A stretch of 64,000 bases of DNA from Mastacembelus armatus (Eukaryota > Chordata > Actinopteri > Synbranchiformes > Mastacembelidae), in NCBI RefSeq assembly GCF_900324485.2, contig NC_046650.1:13243061-13307060 (forward strand), in the 5' to 3' direction. The position numbers and the translations under genes were made by a program. Positions 23,101 to 34,132 of the stretch are shown here, piece by piece; position 1 is the first letter of the stretch, and each line of letters opens with the position of its first letter. Below the pieces are notes generated by a model, which saw only the letters and a program-made list of their open reading frames with translations, did not search any database and was not told where the DNA came from.

Positions 23101-24513
23101 GTTGTGGTCGTGGGAGTAGTTGTTTCAGTTGTGGTTGTGGGAGTAGTTGTTTCAGTTGTGGTTGAGGGAGTAGTTGTTTCAGTGGTGGTTGTGGCAGTAG
23201 TTGTTTCAGTTGTGGTTGTGGCAGTAGTTGTTTCAGTTGTGGTTGAGGGAGTAGTTGTTTCAGTTGTGGTTGTGGCAGTAGTTGTTTCAGTTGTGGTTGT
23301 GGCAGTAGTTGTTTCAGTTGTGGTTGAGGGAGTAGTTGTTTCAGTTGTGGTCGTGGCAGTAGTTGTTTCTGTTGTGGTTGAGGGAGTAGTTGTTTCAGTG
23401 GTGGTTGAGGGAGTAGTTGTTTCAGTGGTGGTTGTGGCAGTAGTTGTTTCAGTTGTGGGTTGAGGGAGTAGTTGTTTCAGTTGTGGTTGTGGCAGTAGTT
23501 GTTTCAGTTGTGGTTGTGGGAGTAGTTGTTTCAGTGGTGGTTGTGGCAGTAGTTGTTTCAGTGGTGGTTGAGGGAGTAGTTGTTTCAGTGGTGGTTGTGG
23601 CAGTAGTTGTTTCAGTTGTGGTTGAGGGAGTAGTTGTTTCAGTTGTGGTTGTGGCAGTAGTTGTTTCAGTTGTGGTCGTGGCAGTAGTCGTTTCAGTTGT
23701 GGTTGAGGGAGTAGTCGTTTCAGTTGTGGTCATGGCAGTAGTAGTTTCAGTTGTGGTTGAGGGAGTAGTCGTTTCAGTTGTGGTCGTTGCAGTAGTTGTT
23801 TCAGTTGTGGTCGTGGCAGTAGTTGTTTCAGTTGTGGTTGAGGGAGTAGTCGTTTCAGTTGTGGTCATGGCAGTAGTAGTTTCAGTTGTGGTTGAGGGAG
23901 TAGTTGTTTCAGTTGTGGTCGTGGCAGTAGTTGTTTCAGTTGTGGTTGAGGGAGTAGTTGTTTCAGTTGTGGTCGTGGCAGTAGTTGTTTCAGTTGTGGT
24001 TGAGGGAGTAGTTGTTTCAGTTGTGGTCATGGCAGTAGTAGTTTCAGTTGTGGTTGAGGGAGTAGTTGTTTCAGTTGTGGTTGTGGCAGTAGTTGTTTCC
24101 GTTGTGGTTGAGGGAGTAGTTGTTTCAGTTGTGGTTGTGGCAGTAGTTGTTTCAGTTGTGGGTTGAGGGAGTAGTTGTTTCAGTTGTGGTCGTGGCAGTA
24201 GTTGTTTCAGTTGTGGTTGAGGGAGTAGTTGTTTCAGTTGTGGTTGTGGCAGTAGTTGTTTCAGTTGTCGTTGAGGGAGTAGTTGTTTCAGTTGTGGTCG
24301 TGGCAGTAGTTGTTTCAGTTGTGGTCGTGGCAGTAGTTGTGTCAGTTGTGGTCATGGTAGTTGATGCTTTTTTTACAAAAAAAAAAAAAAAAATATTAGA
24401 TCCTTATCTCCAGTATTTTGACCACATTCATTTCATTATAATCACCAACTTACCTGTAAGTATCAGGAGACTTAATAAGACTGGACCATACCCCATTGTG
24501 TCTGCCCTTGGTC
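17133..24513 (-). CDS. Paralogue C: GPI-type mucin with giant Thr repeat and two SEA domains
   Basis: Unnamed cell-surface mucin. Exons 5' to 3': 24,513-24,454 (ATG 24,496; signal peptide MGYGPVLLSLLILTG); 24,366-19,062 (Thr repeats, SEA1 start); 18,945-18,881 (65 bp, YDIIYRKKFGILFIRSYVI); 18,715-18,531 (SEA1 end); 18,112-17,862 (Thr-rich linker and SEA2 start); 17,622-17,561; 17,463-17,315 (SEA2 core FRSQGSIIN); 17,221-17,133 (SVSSGASHK then hydrophobic tail ending WLLSSQQ). All splice sites are GT..AG with agreeing phases. The C-terminus has small residues, a short spacer and about 15 hydrophobic residues with nothing cytoplasmic, which fits a GPI-anchor signal. A short tail-less TM is the alternative. 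SEA2 keeps the G-S-hydrophobic autocleavage motif, and SEA1 does not. Five single-base excesses in the repeat exon (near 21,382; 21,500; 21,522; 23,457; 24,159) each lengthen a short T or G run. Without them the length is a multiple of three (about 2047 residues). Confidence 0.85.
19255..24358 (-). repeat. 27-bp tandem array coding for the Thr-rich mucin domain
   Basis: About 5.1 kb, or on the order of 185 units of 27 bases. On the minus strand the 9-residue unit alternates between ETTTATTTT and ETTTPSTTT, with shorter variant units interspersed. Nearly every residue is Thr, Ser, Pro or Glu, as in densely O-glycosylated mucin domains. Copies differ mainly at synonymous third positions, and the ends of the array (near 19,260-19,560) are the most varied. 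The period is a multiple of three, so both strands stay open for long distances. Confidence 0.97.
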
Positions 24514-25250
24514 CTGCAGTATTTGAGGGTACAGTGATTCATTTAAACAAACAGCGTATGTACAAAAACATCTTACAACACTGAATATTTTGTTTGTAAT
24601 GAAAGTTGTACCTAGCATTAATGACTGGTATTTTGTAATTTGAATTAAACTGCCTAGTGCCTATGTGTACCTAGCTAAGCACAGTCTACTACAAGAGATC
24701 TGCAATAAATGTACGCTGATGATATATGACATCTTTTAGAGCTGAGTTCATTTTAGATGCTATAATTTGGGCTGCTGGTGAACTGTACTTCATTATACAG
24801 AGTTAAATTTTACTTATTTAGCCTAGCTTGATTGATATATACATAGTTTTATAATGCAGCCTAATAAAAGACATACACTGAAATGTTACAAATTGTAATT
24901 ATGTTTACTTTAATATATTTTTTTCATATGTATACAAAGGACAAAGCTAAATAAAATATATTATGTGCACAAATGAGTAAACCATTCTTTAACCCAGTCA
25001 TAAGTCACAAGCAGTCCTAAGCTCTAACCAGCTATAGCCATACAGTCACGTTACTCCACCTCTGATATTGCTAGCAAATAGGAGAAACAAAAAATGAGGC
25101 TACTGTGCTATAAGGACAGAACTGCATCCAAAAGCACAATTTAGTTTTATTATTTTAATTTTATTGTAGTGTATTTGGGTTATTGAAAACATAAGCATAA
25201 CTTAGAATTCATTATATATATAAAACACATATAAACATAATTTTACTTAC

Positions 25251-25347
25251 CGCTCTCTCAAAATGAAAAATTAATAAATAATGTTAGATGTCCTTAGTTC
25301 TGGGAATACCTCTTGTAAAGCCACCTGTTTATTGAGTCCTTATATAT
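25251..25347 (-). promoter_or_regulatory. TATA box and non-coding first exon of paralogue C
   Basis: On the minus strand a clear TATA box (aaaatatataagg, about 25,350-25,338) is followed about 30 bases later by the expected start region. The non-coding exon ends at 25,251 with a consensus donor (GAGAGCG then gtaagtaa). The next acceptor is ctgcag at 24,514-24,519, directly before the signal-peptide exon. Confidence 0.55.
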
Positions 25348-25350
25348 TTT

Positions 25351-26946
25351 GTTGTAAAGTAAAAAGACGTGATGTCAGAAACCCTGCCCAGTCTGACACC
25401 AATTCATTGCTGAGCACTGAGCGCTATTGTTTATGCATTCCACAAAAGTGAACCAGCCAGATTTTATCTGAAATCTCACAAAGACAGACCTGTAATATAA
25501 TTGAAATCTATATATATAAAGAATTGATCAGATTTCAGACAAAAAATGTTTTACCTAATTTAATACATTTACAAACAAAAACTAAGTATTTGGCTATTTT
25601 ATTATGATATTTTGTTAGCTTATTTTACACATCCATAGTTTTCCATGGTACATTGGTGCACCTGTACATTTTTATGTTATCTCTCTCTTTTGAGGTTCAT
25701 TCATGGGCTCATGTTGTGTTCTAGCCAAACAACGTCACAGCGTTTACAATAGCTAAGATGGTACATTTATCATTGACTGGAATAGACTGGAATTCAAAAG
25801 TAGCAAGTCATAACGCATAATTACCCAGAACTTAAACACTGACACCAGCTACATGTAGATGTTTGGGAGTACAATCAGATAATAACAGATCATTATAGAA
25901 TTTTTGTAAATGTATCAATTCAGTTTGTTTGTGCTGCAATAAATCACAAGAGAAATCATTGTGAAAGAACAAACACACACTATGTTGTAGGCTGCTGGGG
26001 CCAGTAACTGCACATCAGCACACATTAACCTCCACATATGCAGCGATACACTCCCAGTCAATAAACATTAACAGTGTTCCCCATTCAAAGACAGGCAGTC
26101 ACATTTATATCCTGTAACACTGTGCTATAACAATCACGTCACATGACCTGAATACACACTGTAGAAGGTAAGACAGTAGAGAAATTTTAAAATAATAAAT
26201 GGTGACAAATATAGCACTGAATATATAATCAAAAACAATGTTTATTTCATAAGTAGTAATTTCCTAATGATAAATTAATTGATTTGTTAAAAAAGTGGAA
26301 AAAAAAGAGTCAACAAATGGTCAAAGTCAGTAAACAACACAACATGGAAGAAAACTTCAGTTCATCACAACACACTATACACAGGATTTGTTAAAGTTAC
26401 ATATAATGTATAGGCATACCTTCATATATTATTGGACTATAAAGTATGTACAAATTTTCCAAGTCAGAGGAGTAAATGGAAATCATTAAACATATACAGT
26501 ACATGGCATTACAAAAACAAATACAGACATAAAATTGTAAACACACCCTGATTACTCGTCAGGCGGTGTGACGCCTCCCCTTATATGTGTCTTTAACGCG
26601 AGCATTTCTGTCCTGAGGCGGTGAGCTTACTTTTGAATTACATGTCGGGCTTTTCCAGTACATTTAACATTCACCACTGTCCCTGTGTGTCCTCCAGTCA
26701 AAGGGACGCACTGTAATCATACTAAAACACCACCACCCCCTTCCCTGGGGTGTCTAATGGATACAGTATGTTGGATTTTCCCCCCACTGCCATTAATTGA
26801 TCAGTATGGTTGTCACTTGGTACTGGTTTTGTAATTGATCTAAAGAAAAACGATTAAAGGCACAAGTGCACAGCCAGTGGCACCTTGTATCTTTCTGTGT
26901 ACTTAGCATCAAGTGGAAATAAAATGTCCTGCGCTCATTCTTTCAG
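25351..26946. other. Region upstream of paralogue C, no gene seen
   Basis: AT-rich sequence without a convincing coding frame. A short GC-richer patch near 26,550-26,720 has no splice signals or frame that I can support. Upstream exons of the plus-strand gene starting at 26,947 would be expected here or further left, but I did not find them. Confidence 0.4.
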
Positions 26947-29900
26947 AAGGAGAAGGAGACCTTGTTGTTTGACCACACCCCAGATGGCGAACTTATTGTG
27001 AACCTGTCCCCAGACTCGGAGGAGCCCAGCACCGAGGAGCAGGTGCAGTTGGTGCATTCGGAAACTTATATTTCAGTTTAAATCTTTTATTAGATGTCTT
27101 GGTACCATTTCTTAGAATGATATGTTTAAAAACAGGATTTCAATGTTGTCAATGAAAGTTTTAAACTGTTGAAAAGGACATTGTGCATAAAAACAGAAAA
27201 ATGGGGTATAACTGGCATAACCACCACAAATATGTTCGACTGTGGCCAACAGTTAAGATAACTGTGACATGTCACAACCATTTGTAGCTAAATGATCTAT
27301 TTTTGTCTATACACATTCTTCAGCTGACGCGCAGGTCACTTATCAGTCCTCTGCACACAGAGGAAAAAAACAACACACTGACAAAAACCTTAGGTGTATC
27401 AGACTGATCCCATTAAGAAAATCTGCAAATTTGTAGACAAGCAGCAGGTGGAATGGATTAAACATTTCTTTTTGTCTTATTTGAAAATGTTTGAGAGCAG
27501 TGCATCATTCTTCACGCACTCACTGCTGCACTGTAGACAGGCATGGGATCAGAGGCAGACTCACAATAAGGATTTCAAGATTTTCAATTTACACTTATGG
27601 CGGCAATTGGGAGATCTGTGAAATTGAAGGAGAGAGATCATTTACTACAGAGTAGATCCTGACACAATTAAAACATCAATATGGACTTTAGAATCTCATA
27701 GTGATATTCTAAGTATAGTGTATCTATACTTAAATTATATGTATATTTATAATTAAACATTCCCGAGGCTACTAGCCTCATGCACTGTACTTTTGGCTTT
27801 TGAACAAATTACACAAAAATATGTGATGTTAACAGAAAAGCTATTTTTTTGTCTTCTGTTTCAATTTTTTATCAAGCGCTAGCTGGATGTAGAATTGTAT
27901 TTATCATGAAAATATGTGTAAGATAACAGCCTTCTCCTTTGGACTCTTTTCAAGGAATGAATATGTTAAACTATTATTTGGAAGTGTGTAATTACCTCAC
28001 TTGTGTTGTTCTGGTCAGGAGAATGTGAAACTGTGAAAGTTGTCCGAATCACTGTTGGGTAATCAAAGACAAGATACTTAACGGCAGCAACTTTGGGACT
28101 ATATTTTAAAAACACTATATTTGCCCCTGGTAAAGGAACAGATGTAACATCACTTTCCAGCTGTGTTCTGTTGTTTTGGGTAGTATTTCGTGTGGATAAA
28201 GCTGGAGAAGATGTTAAAGGCAGATAAGATGTGGAGGTTGAGGCAACATGTGTTGTCACTGTCAGTTGAGGCATCTGAGGTGTTGACAGCGAGATTGATG
28301 GCACCGTTGAAGTGGGAGCAGTTGACGTTGATGTTTCTATTGTGGGTGCATTGGATTGTGTCGGTGAAGCTGTGGATGTAGTTGATGGTGTAGATTGTGG
28401 TGTTGTTGATTCTATTGTGGTTTGAGGAGATTGAGATTGCAAAGTTGTGGATGAAACAGGTGGTAAAGCATCTGGTGTTGGTTCTACTGTGGGTGGACTT
28501 GATTGTGTTGCTGTGGATGCCATAGTTGTTGAACTTTCTGGGATTGTTGATTCTATTCTGGACCCACTGGATTGTGTTGATACAGATGTAGATGTAGTTG
28601 ATGGTGTAGATTGTGCTGTTGTTGACTCTGCTGTCGTTGGACTAAATTGAGCTTGCAGAGTTGTGGATACAACAGTAGACGTGGCTTCTGGTGTTGGTTC
28701 TGTTGTAGGTGGACTTGATTGTGTTGCTGTGGATGCCACAGTTGTTGAACTTTGTGGTATTGTTGTTGATTCTGCTGTGGAGGGATTAGATTGTGTTGGT
28801 GTAGTTATAGTTGTTCCTGAAGATGAAGTGTCTGGTGTTGTTATTGTTGATGATTGTATTGTTGGTGGACCGGGTTGTGTTAGTGTAGTTGTAGATGCCA
28901 TGGATTGTGTAGTTTGTGCTGTTGTTGATGTTTCTATAGTGGGTCCACTGGATTGTGTTGCTATAGTTGTGGATGCCATTGGTGGGATAGATTGTTGTGT
29001 TGTTGATGCTGTTGTAGGTTGACTGGATTGGACAGTTGTAGTTGTAGATGGCATGGATGGTGCACTTTCTGTTGTTGATTCTATTGTGGATGGACTAGAT
29101 TGAGGTTGCAAAGTTGTGGATGAAACAGTAGACGTGGCTTCTGGTGTTGGTTCTACTGTGGGTGGACTTGATTGTGTTGCAGTTGATGCCACAGTTGTTG
29201 AACGTTCTGGGATTGTTGATTCTATTCTGGACCCACTGGATTGTGTTGATGCAGGTGTAGATGTAGTTGATGGTGTAGATTGTGCTGTTGTTGACTCTGC
29301 TGTCGTTGGACTAAATTGAGTTTGCAGAGTTGTGGATACAACAGTAGACGTGGCTTCTGGTGTTGGTTCTGTTGTAGGTGGACTTGATTGTGTTGCTGTG
29401 GATGCCACAGTTGTTGAACTTTGTGGTATTGTTGTTGATTCTGCTGTGGAGGGATTAGATTGTGTTGGTGTAGTTATAGTTGTTCCTGAAGATAAAGTGT
29501 CTGGTGTTGTTATTGTTGATGATTGTATTGTTGGTGGACTGGGTTGTGTTAGTGTAGTTGTAGATGCCATGGATTGTGTAGTTTGTGCTGTTGTTGATGT
29601 TTCTATAGTGGGTCCACTGGATTGTGTTGCTATAGTTGTGGATGCAATTGGTGGGATAGATTGTTGTGTTGTTGATGCTGTTGTAGGTTGACTGGATTGC
29701 ACAGTTGTAGTTGTAGATGCCATGGATGGTGCACTTTCTGTTGTTGATTCTATTGTGGATGGACTAGATGGAGGTTGCAAAGTTGTGGATGAAACAGGTG
29801 GTAAAGCATCTGATGTTGGTTCTACTGTGGGTGGACTTGATTGTGTTGCTGTGGATGCCACAGTTGTTGAACTTTCTGGGATTGTTGATTCTATTCTGGA

Positions 29901-32900
29901 CCCACTGGATTGTGTTGATGCAGGTGTAGATGTAGTTGATGGTGTAGATTGTGCTGTTGTTGACTCTGCTGTCGTTGGACTAAATTGAGTTTGCAGAGTT
30001 GTGGATACAACAGTAGACGTGGCTTCTGGTGTTGGTTCTGTCGAAGGTGGACTTGATTGTGTTGCTGTGGATGCCACAGTTGTTGAACTTTGTGGTATTG
30101 TTGTTGATTCTGCTGTGGAGGGATTAGATAGTGCATTGGTGTAGTTATAGTTGTTCCTGAAGATGAAGTGTCTGGTGTTGTTATTGTTGATGATTGTATT
30201 GTTGGTGGACCGGGTTGTGTTAGTGTAGTTGTAGATGCCATGGATTGTGTAATTTGTGCTGTTGTTGATGTTTCTATAGTGGGTCCACTGGATTGTGTTG
30301 CTATAGTTGTGGATGCCATTGGTGGGATAGATTGTTGTGTTGTTGATGCTGTTGTAGGTTGACTGGATTGGACAGTTGTAGTTGTAGATGCATGGATGGT
30401 GCACTTTCTGTTGTTGATTCTATTGTGGATGGACTAGATTGAGGTTGCAAAGTTGTGGATGAAACAGTAGATGTGGCTTCTGGTGTTGGTTCTACTGTGG
30501 GTGGACTTGATTGTGTTGCAGTTGATGCCACAGTTGTTGAACGTTCTGGGATTGTTGATTCTATTCTGGACCCACTGGATTGTGTTGATGCAGGTGTAGA
30601 TGTAGTTGATGGTGTAGATTGTGCTGTTGTTGACTCTGCTGTCGTTGGACTAAATTGAGTTTGCAGAGTTGTGGATACAACAGTAGACGTGGCTTCTGGT
30701 GTTGGTTCTGTCGTAGGTGGACTTGATTGTGTTGCTGTGGATGCCACAGTTGTTGAACTTTGTGGTATTGTTGTTGATTCTGCTGTGGAGGGATTAGATT
30801 GTGTTGATGTAGTTATAGTTGTTCCTGAAGATGAAGTGTCTGGTGTTGTTATTGTTGATGATTGTATTGTTGGTGGACCGGGTTGTGTTAGTGTAGTTGT
30901 AGATGCCATGGATTGTGTAATTTGTGCTGTTGTTGATGTTTCTATAGTGGGTCCACTGGATTGTGTTGCCATAGTTGTGGATGCCATTGGTGGGATAGAT
31001 TGTTGTGTTGTTGATGCTGTTGTAGGTTGACTGGATTGGACAGTTGTAGTTGTAGATGGCATGGATGGTGCACTTTCTGTTGTTGATTCTATTGTGGATG
31101 GACTAGATTGAGGTTGCAAAGTTGTGGATGAAACAATAGATGTGGCTTCTGGTGTTGGTTCTACTGTGGGTGGACTTGATTGTGTTGCAGTTGATGCCAC
31201 AGTTGTTGAACTTTCTGGGATTGTTGATTCTATTCTGGACCCACTGGATTGTGTTGATGCAGGTGTAGATGTAGTTGATGGTGTAGATTGTGCTGTTGTT
31301 GACTCTGCTGTCGTTGGACTAAATTGAGTTTGCAGAGTTGTGGATACAACAGTAGACGTGGCTTCTGGTGTTGGTTCTGTCGTAGGTGGACTTGATTGTG
31401 TTGCTGTGGATGCCACAGTTGTTGAACTTTGTGGTATTGTTATTGATTCTGCTGTGGAGGGATTAGATAGTGTTGGTGTAGTTATAGTTGTTCCTGAAGA
31501 TGAAGTGTCTGGTGTTGTTATTGTTGATGATTGTATTGTTGGTGGACCGGGTTGTGTTAGTGTAGTTGTAGATGCCATGGATTGTGTAGTTTGTGCTGTT
31601 GTTGATGTTTCTATAGTGGGTCCACTGGATTGTGTTGCCATAGTTGTGGATGCCATTGGTGGGATAGATTGTTGTGTTGTTGATGCTGTTGTAGGTTGAC
31701 TGGATTGGACAGTTGTAGTTGTAGATGGCATGGATGGTGCACTTTCTGTTGTTGATTCTATTGTGGATGGACTAGATTGAGGTTGCAAAGTTGTGGATGA
31801 AACAGTAGATGTAGCTTCTGGTGTTGGTTCTACTGTGGGTGGACTTGATTGTGTTGCAGTTGATGCCACAGTTGTTGAACTTTCTGGGATTGTTGATTCT
31901 ATTCTGGACCCACTGGATTGTGTTGATGCAGGTGTAGATGTAGTTGATGGTGTAGATTGTGCTGTTGTTGACTCTGCTGTCGTTGGACTAAATTGAGTTT
32001 GCAGAGTTGTGGATACAACAGTAGACGTGGCTTCTGGTGTTGGTTCTGTCGTAGGTGGACTTGATTGTGTTGCTGTGGATGCCACAGTTGTTGAACTTTG
32101 TGGTATTGTTATTGATTCTGCTGTGGAGGGATTAGATAGTGTTGGTGTAGTTATAGTTGTTCCTGAAGATGAAGTGTCTGGTGTTGTTATTGTTGATGAT
32201 TGTATTGTTGGTGGACCGGGTTGTGTTAGTGTAGTTGTAGATGCCATGGATTGTGTAGTTTGTGCTGTTGTTGATGTTTCTATAGTGGGTCCACTGGATT
32301 GTGTTGCCATAGTTGTGGATGCCATTGGTGGGATAGATTGTTGTGTTGTTGATGCTGTTGTAGGTTGACTGGATTGGACAGGTGTAGTTGTAGATGCCAT
32401 GGATGGTGCACTTTCTGTTGTTGATTCTATAGTGGATGGACTAGATTGAGGTTGCAAAGTTGTGGATGAAACAATAGATGTGGCTTCTGGTGTTGGTTCT
32501 ACTGTGGGTGGACTTGATTGTGTTGCAGTTGATGCCACAGTTGTTGAACGTTCTGGGATTGTTGATTCTATTCTGGACCCACTGGATTGTGTTGATGCAG
32601 GTGTAGATGTAGTTGATGGTGTAGATTGTGCTGTTGTTGACTCTGCTGTCGTTGGACTAAATTGAGTTTGCAGAGTTGTGGATACAACAGTAGACGTGGC
32701 TTCTGGTGTTGGTTCTGTTGTACGTGGACTTGATTGTGTTGCTGTGGATGCCACAGTTGTTGAACTTTGTGGTATTGTTATTGATTCTGCTGTGGAGGGA
32801 TTAGATAGTGTTGGTGTAGTTATAGTTGTTCCTGAAGATGAAGTGTCTGGTGTTGTTATTGTTGATGATTGTATTGTTGGTGGACCGGGTTGTGTTAGTG

Positions 32901-34132
32901 TAGTTGTAGATGCCATGGATTGTGTAGTTTGTGCTGTTGTTGATGTTTCTATAGTGGGTCCACTGGATTGTGTTGTCATAGTTGTGGATGCCATTGGTGG
33001 GATAGATTGTTGTGTTGTTGATGCTGTTGTAGGTTGACTGGATTGGACAGTTGTAGTTGTAGATGGCATGGATGGTGCACTTTCTGTTGTTGATTCTATT
33101 GTGGATGGACTAGATTGAGGTTGCAAAGTTGTGGATGAAGCAGTAGATGTGGCTTCTGGTGTTGGTTCTACTGTGGGTGGACTTGATTGTGTTGCAGTTG
33201 ATGCCACAGTTGTTGAACGTTCTGGGATTGTTGATTCTATTCTGGACCCACTGGATTGTGTTGATGCAGGTGTAGATGTAGGTGATGGTGTAGATTGTGC
33301 TGTTGTTGACTCTGCTGTCGTTGGACTAAATTGAGTTTGCAGAGATGTGGATACAACAGTAGATGTGGCTTCTGGTGTTGGTTCTGTTGTACGTGGACTT
33401 GATTGTGTTGCTGTGGATGCCACAGTTGTTGAACTTTGTGGTGTTGTTATTGATTCTGCTGTGGAGGGATTAGATAGTGTTGGTGTAGTTATAGTTGTTC
33501 CTGAAGATGAAGTGTCTGGTGTTGTTATTGTTGATGATTGTATTGTTGGTGGACCGGGTTGTGTTAGTGTAGTTGTAGATGCCATGGATTGTGTAGTTTG
33601 TGCTGTTGTTGATGTTTCTATAGTGGGTCCACTGGATTGTGTTGCCATAGTTGTGGATGCCATTGGTGGGATAGATTGTTGTGTTGTTGATGCTGTTGTA
33701 GGTTGACTGGATTGGACAGGTGTAGCCGTAGATGGCATGGATGGTGCACTTTCTGTTGTTGATTCTATTGTGGATGGACTAGATTGAGGTTGCAAAGTTG
33801 TGGATGAAACAGTTGGTGTAGCATCTGATGTTGGTTCTACTGTGGGTGGACTTGATTGTGTTGCAGTTGATGCCACAGTTGTTGAACTTTCTGGGATTGT
33901 TGATTCTATTCTGGACCCACTGGATTGTGTTGATGCAGGTGTAGATGTAGTTGAACAGTAATGGGGGACTTATGTTAACTTTTCTGTGTAGGAAATCGAT
34001 GGTGCTGGGGGAAGTTTTGGGCTCAAAATGTGGACCTATCGAGTGCTGCGAGATCTGATCCACTGGGCTGACCAAGCTGCACAGACCCTCCATGCCCTGC
34101 ACAGAGAGAGGGAAGGAACAGAAGAGATATAA
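26947..34132 (+). CDS. Unidentified plus-strand gene, last two exons, spanning the 669-bp mucin array
   Basis: Exon 26,947-27,042 (96 bp) follows a pyrimidine-rich acceptor (cattctttcag). It reads KEKETLLFDHTPDGELIVNL then SPDSEEPSTEEQ and ends at a weak donor (gtgcag). Exon 33,992-34,132 follows acceptor ttttctgtgtag and reads EIDGAGGSFGLKMWTYRVL then an amphipathic helix-like stretch (RDLIHWADQAAQTLHALHRE) to a stop. An AATAAA lies at 34,153-34,158. Both exons join in phase 0 and have balanced amino-acid composition unlike the surrounding AT-rich DNA. I do not recognise the family. If correct, the intron of almost 7 kb contains the whole mucin array on the opposite strand. Upstream exons are missing, so the two exons could also be relics of a broken gene. 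Confidence 0.4.
27966..33954 (-). CDS. Ser/Thr/Pro-rich mucin-like gene with 669-bp repeats
   Basis: Minus-strand open frame built from 223-residue repeats rich in Ser, Thr, Pro and Gln (for example STTVASTATQSSPPTVEPT). A unique C-terminal part follows (VPLPGANIVFLKYSPKVAA ... VSHSPDQNNTSE), then either a donor (GAG then gtaattac at 27,989) or a stop at 27,966. Composition fits an extracellular O-glycosylated domain. No signal peptide, SEA or membrane segment was found. The 5' end is missing: repeat homology stops at 33,954 and an in-frame stop lies just upstream. The unit around 29,990-30,400 carries a one-base loss (near 30,391) and a two-base gain (near 30,134) relative to its neighbours, which split the frame into three pieces. 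This could be assembly error in a near-identical array or real inactivation. Not clearly related to paralogues A-C in repeat unit. Confidence 0.65.
28260..33954 (-). repeat. 669-bp tandem array, about 8.5 copies
   Basis: A landmark (ttgtggatgaaac on the plus strand) recurs at 28,447, 29,116, about 29,785, 30,455, 31,124, 31,793, 32,462, 33,131 and 33,800, that is every 669 bases. The single exception is a net gain of one base in the damaged unit. Internal units are almost identical. Units at both ends carry a variant of the landmark (aaagcatctg or gtagcatctg instead of gtggcttctgg). This fits recent homogenisation of the centre. Confidence 0.95.

Noticed and set aside
19030-24584. Long plus-strand frames of hundreds of Val/Ser/Glu residues
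   Set aside because: They are the antisense of the 27-bp Thr-coding array. The repeat period is a multiple of three, so the opposite strand stays open by chance, and no start, splice or domain logic supports them.
28190-33706. Repeated plus-strand frames of 67 and 119 residues every 669 bases
   Set aside because: Antisense shadows of the 669-bp mucin repeat. They recur only because the unit does.
19255-34000. Could the tandem arrays be CRISPR arrays or a centromeric satellite?
   Set aside because: There are no unique spacers, the periods are multiples of three, and both arrays sit in open, mucin-like reading frames within exons.
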